Positions 4,322 to 6,431 of a stretch of DNA of 6,431 nt are shown here, in pieces. The DNA is taken from NCBI GenBank assembly GCA_964506645.1, contig CAZDML010000114.1, forward strand, positions 1 through 6,431. Reading direction: 5' to 3'. Origin of the DNA: CAZDML01 sp964506645. Lineage in GTDB: Bacteria > Elusimicrobiota > Elusimicrobia > 2-01-FULL-59-12. The notes beneath the pieces were generated by a model. It was not told the origin of the DNA and made no database searches. It was given only the letters and a program-made list of their open reading frames with translations. Numbering within the stretch: position 1 is the stretch's first letter; the number at the start of each line of letters is the position of its first letter. Both the position numbers and the translations under genes were made by a program.

Positions 4322-6431
4322 TGAGCAAACAGTCCCTCGATAGCTTCGCCTGCCGCCAGACGCTCAGTGTCGATGGCCAGGCGTATGAGATCGCCAGTCT
4401 TGAGGCTTTTGCCAAAAAGACGGGGACTGATCTCTCGCGACTTCCTTTTTCTTTGAAAGTGCTGCTGGAGAATCTCCTGCGCAATGAAGACGGCCGGTTT
4501 GTGAAAGCCGCCGATATTCAGGCGCTGGCGACTCCCATTGCACAGCGTAAAGGTGAGAAGGAAATCGCGTTCACGCCCGCCCGTGTCCTCATGCAGGATT
4601 TTACGGGTGTTCCCGCTATCGTGGATTTGGCGGCCATGCGTGACGCCATGAAGCGTTTGGGCGGTGATCCCAAACGGATCAACCCGCTCGTCCCTGTGGA
4701 CCTCGTGGTCGACCACTCCGTCCAGGTCGACCGTTACGGCACGGCCGATGCCTTCGCATTCAATTCTCAGATTGAATTTGACCGGAACAAAGAACGTTAC
4801 GCATTCCTCCGTTGGGGACAAAAAGCGTTCCGCAATTTCCGCGCTGTTCCCCCCGAAACGGGCATCGTGCATCAGGTCAATCTTGAATACCTCGCGCCTG
4901 TGGTCATGACCCAAACCGGAAACGGAAAAACACAAGCGTTTCCGGATACGGTGGTCGGGACCGATTCGCATACCACCATGATCAACGGCCTCGGCGTCTT
5001 GGGATGGGGAGTGGGCGGCATCGAAGCAGAAGCCGGTATGCTCGGCCAACCGCTCTCCATGCTTATTCCGGACGTTATTGGTTTTAAACTGACGGGATCA
5101 TTGCCGGCAGGCGCCACAGCCACCGATGCCGTTCTCACGGCAACCGAAATGCTGCGCAAGAAAGGTGTTGTCGGCAAATTTGTGGAGTTCTACGGGTCTG
5201 GCCTAAAATCGCTGAGTTTGGCCGATCGCGCTACCATTGCGAACATGGCTCCCGAATACGGAGCCACCATGGGCTTCTTCCCTGTGGATGCGCAAACGAT
5301 CGAGTATTTGGAACTTACAGCCCGTGACAAAAAGTGCATCAAGCTCGTCGAAGCCTACTGCAAAGCCCAGGGGCTTTTCCGCACAGACACGACTCCCGAT
5401 CCACTCTTTACCGATACACTTTCCCTCGACCTCTCTACTGTTGAAGCGTCGATGGCCGGTCCTAAACGACCCCAAGACCGTATCGCTCTGAAAAATATGA
5501 AGGAAGGCTGGCACAAATCCCTCCCGCCGATGCTGGAGAAAAAAGCGTCGGCTGGTGGAACGGCTGTTGCCGTGAATCCTGCACTCAAAGTGAAAACAAC
5601 CCTGGGACCGAAAACGTTTGATCTGGAACATGGATCGGTCACGATTGCCGCTATTACCAGCTGCACCAACACCTCAAACCCTTCGGTCATGCTCGCCGCC
5701 GGAATTCTGGCCAAGAAAGCCGTCGAACGCGGGCTTACGTCCCAACCCTGGGTGAAGACAAGCTTGGCCCCAGGCTCCAAAGTCGTTATGGAATACTTGC
5801 GCGCGACCGGCGTATTGCCGTCGTTGGAAAAGCTCGGTTTTAACCTCGTCGGCTTTGGCTGTACGACCTGTATTGGCAACAGCGGGCCACTGCCCGAGCC
5901 CATTGGCGACGCCGTGCGCAAAAATGATTTGGTTGTTGCCGCTGTGTTGAGCGGTAACCGTAACTTTGAGGGGCGCGTCAATCCGCTCGTCAAAGCCAAC
6001 TATCTGGCGTCTCCCCCCCTCGTGGTCGCTTACGCGATTGCCGGCCGCATGGATTTCGATCCCTATCATGAGCCGATCGGAAATGACAGCAAAGGCAAGC
6101 CGGTATTTCTCAAAGACATCTGGCCGACTCCCGAGGAAGTTCAACAGGCTGTTTCCCAGCTCAGCCGTGAGATGTTTGCCAGCCAATACGCCAATGTGTT
6201 CGAAGGCGATGCACACTGGCAGTCGATTTCAGTCACCGAAAGCGAGCTCTTTCCCTGGGACGCGAAGTCGACCTACATTAAGAATCCCCCCTATTTTGAT
6301 GGGATGAAGCTGGAACCTTCAGCTCTTCGGGAAATCAAGAACGCCCGCGTCCTCGCGGTCCTGGGGGACTCGGTAACAACCGACCATATTTCTCCGGCAG
6401 GTTCGATCCCAAAAGTGACCCCCGGCGGAAA
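4321..6431 (+). CDS. acnA: Aconitate hydratase, AcnA type, C-terminally cut by the window edge
   Basis: 703 complete codons are present and the frame is open to the end; family members have about 890-900 residues, so most of the C-terminal swivel domain is missing. The enzyme isomerises citrate to isocitrate through cis-aconitate in the TCA cycle, in the cytoplasm. Seen in order: INPLVPVDLVVDHSVQVD (120-137), GTDSHTT (213-219), GVGGIEAEAGMLGQP, SCTNTSNP with C448, GCTTCIGN with C514 and C517 (the three [4Fe-4S] cysteines), SGNRNFEGRVNP (544-555), and DSVTTDHISPAG (683-694) opening the swivel domain. The N-terminal start (SFACRQTL..DGQAYEIASLEA) and single-chain layout match the AcnA/IRP1-like branch rather than AcnB. 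The ATG shares its A with the TAA of the cyclophilin gene, and AAGGA lies only three bases upstream, so it probably relies on translational coupling. No frameshift or missing residue was seen. Confidence 0.97.
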   Translation, partial: MSKQSLDSFACRQTLSVDGQAYEIASLEAFAKKTGTDLSRLPFSLKVLLENLLRNEDGRFVKAADIQALATPIAQRKGEKEIAFTPARVLMQDFTGVPAIVDLAAMRDAMKRLGGDPKRINPLVPVDLVVDHSVQVDRYGTADAFAFNSQIEFDRNKERYAFLRWGQKAFRNFRAVPPETGIVHQVNLEYLAPVVMTQTGNGKTQAFPDTVVGTDSHTTMINGLGVLGWGVGGIEAEAGMLGQPLSMLIPDVIGFKLTGSLPAGATATDAVLTATEMLRKKGVVGKFVEFYGSGLKSLSLADRATIANMAPEYGATMGFFPVDAQTIEYLELTARDKKCIKLVEAYCKAQGLFRTDTTPDPLFTDTLSLDLSTVEASMAGPKRPQDRIALKNMKEGWHKSLPPMLEKKASAGGTAVAVNPALKVKTTLGPKTFDLEHGSVTIAAITSCTNTSNPSVMLAAGILAKKAVERGLTSQPWVKTSLAPGSKVVMEYLRATGVLPSLEKLGFNLVGFGCTTCIGNSGPLPEPIGDAVRKNDLVVAAVLSGNRNFEGRVNPLVKANYLASPPLVVAYAIAGRMDFDPYHEPIGNDSKGKPVFLKDIWPTPEEVQQAVSQLSREMFASQYANVFEGDAHWQSISVTESELFPWDAKSTYIKNPPYFDGMKLEPSALREIKNARVLAVLGDSVTTDHISPAGSIPKVTPGG

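Noticed and set aside
4318..5049. Long minus-strand open frame (243 codons) opposite the aconitase start
   Set aside because: It is antisense to conserved aconitase sequence and its product resembles no known protein. It is a shadow frame.
5355..6216. Two further long minus-strand frames opposite aconitase
   Set aside because: They overlap each other and conserved aconitase motifs, including the cluster cysteines, and have no support of their own.

Overview
The window reads as a compact bacterial chromosome segment with two divergent gene clusters meeting at an 84-base control region (about 2244-2327). Almost every base is coding, genes touch or overlap, the standard code is used, and base composition looks even throughout. 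No RNA gene, CRISPR array, transposase, phage gene or clear terminator was seen. The organism cannot be named. The gene set (a DGK1/SEC59-type lipid kinase, a NodB deacetylase, a GT39-type enzyme, an exported cyclophilin and an AcnA-type aconitase), plus a palindromic repeat of the 'GTCATTGCGAGGA' kind, suits an uncultured diderm bacterium such as Omnitrophota or Elusimicrobiota. That placement is inference.

Leftward (minus) cluster, in transcription order: an M50-type membrane zinc metalloprotease (1533-2243), a membrane CTP-dependent lipid/polyprenol kinase-like protein (962-1555), a membrane-anchored or secreted NodB polysaccharide deacetylase (171-965), and the first 56 residues of a probable GT39/PMT-type membrane glycosyltransferase (1-168, running off the left edge). 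Junctions are a 23-base overlap, a 4-base ATGA overlap and a 2-base gap, so this looks like one translationally coupled envelope operon. The combination of lipid kinase, NodB enzyme and GT39 suggests work on polyprenyl-linked sugars or cell-surface glycans, but the substrate is unknown.

Rightward (plus) cluster: an aspartase/fumarase-superfamily enzyme, best read as aspartate ammonia-lyase (2328-3725); an exported cyclophilin-type peptidyl-prolyl isomerase (3749-4321); and the first 703 residues of an AcnA-type aconitase (4321-6431, running off the right edge). Aspartase would feed fumarate into the TCA cycle in which aconitase acts; the exported cyclophilin between them is the odd member.

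Two points deserve attention. First, the aspartase has a near-consensus promoter (TTGACA-18-TATGAT) whose expected transcription start falls on the A of the ATG, so the mRNA is probably leaderless. A weaker, similarly placed promoter may do the same for the opposite gene. Second, a 94-base imperfect palindromic repeat lies in frame inside the 5' end of the deacetylase gene and encodes most of its N-terminal extension, including the front half of the only hydrophobic export segment. I found no whole new system; these are local novelties in otherwise recognisable genes.
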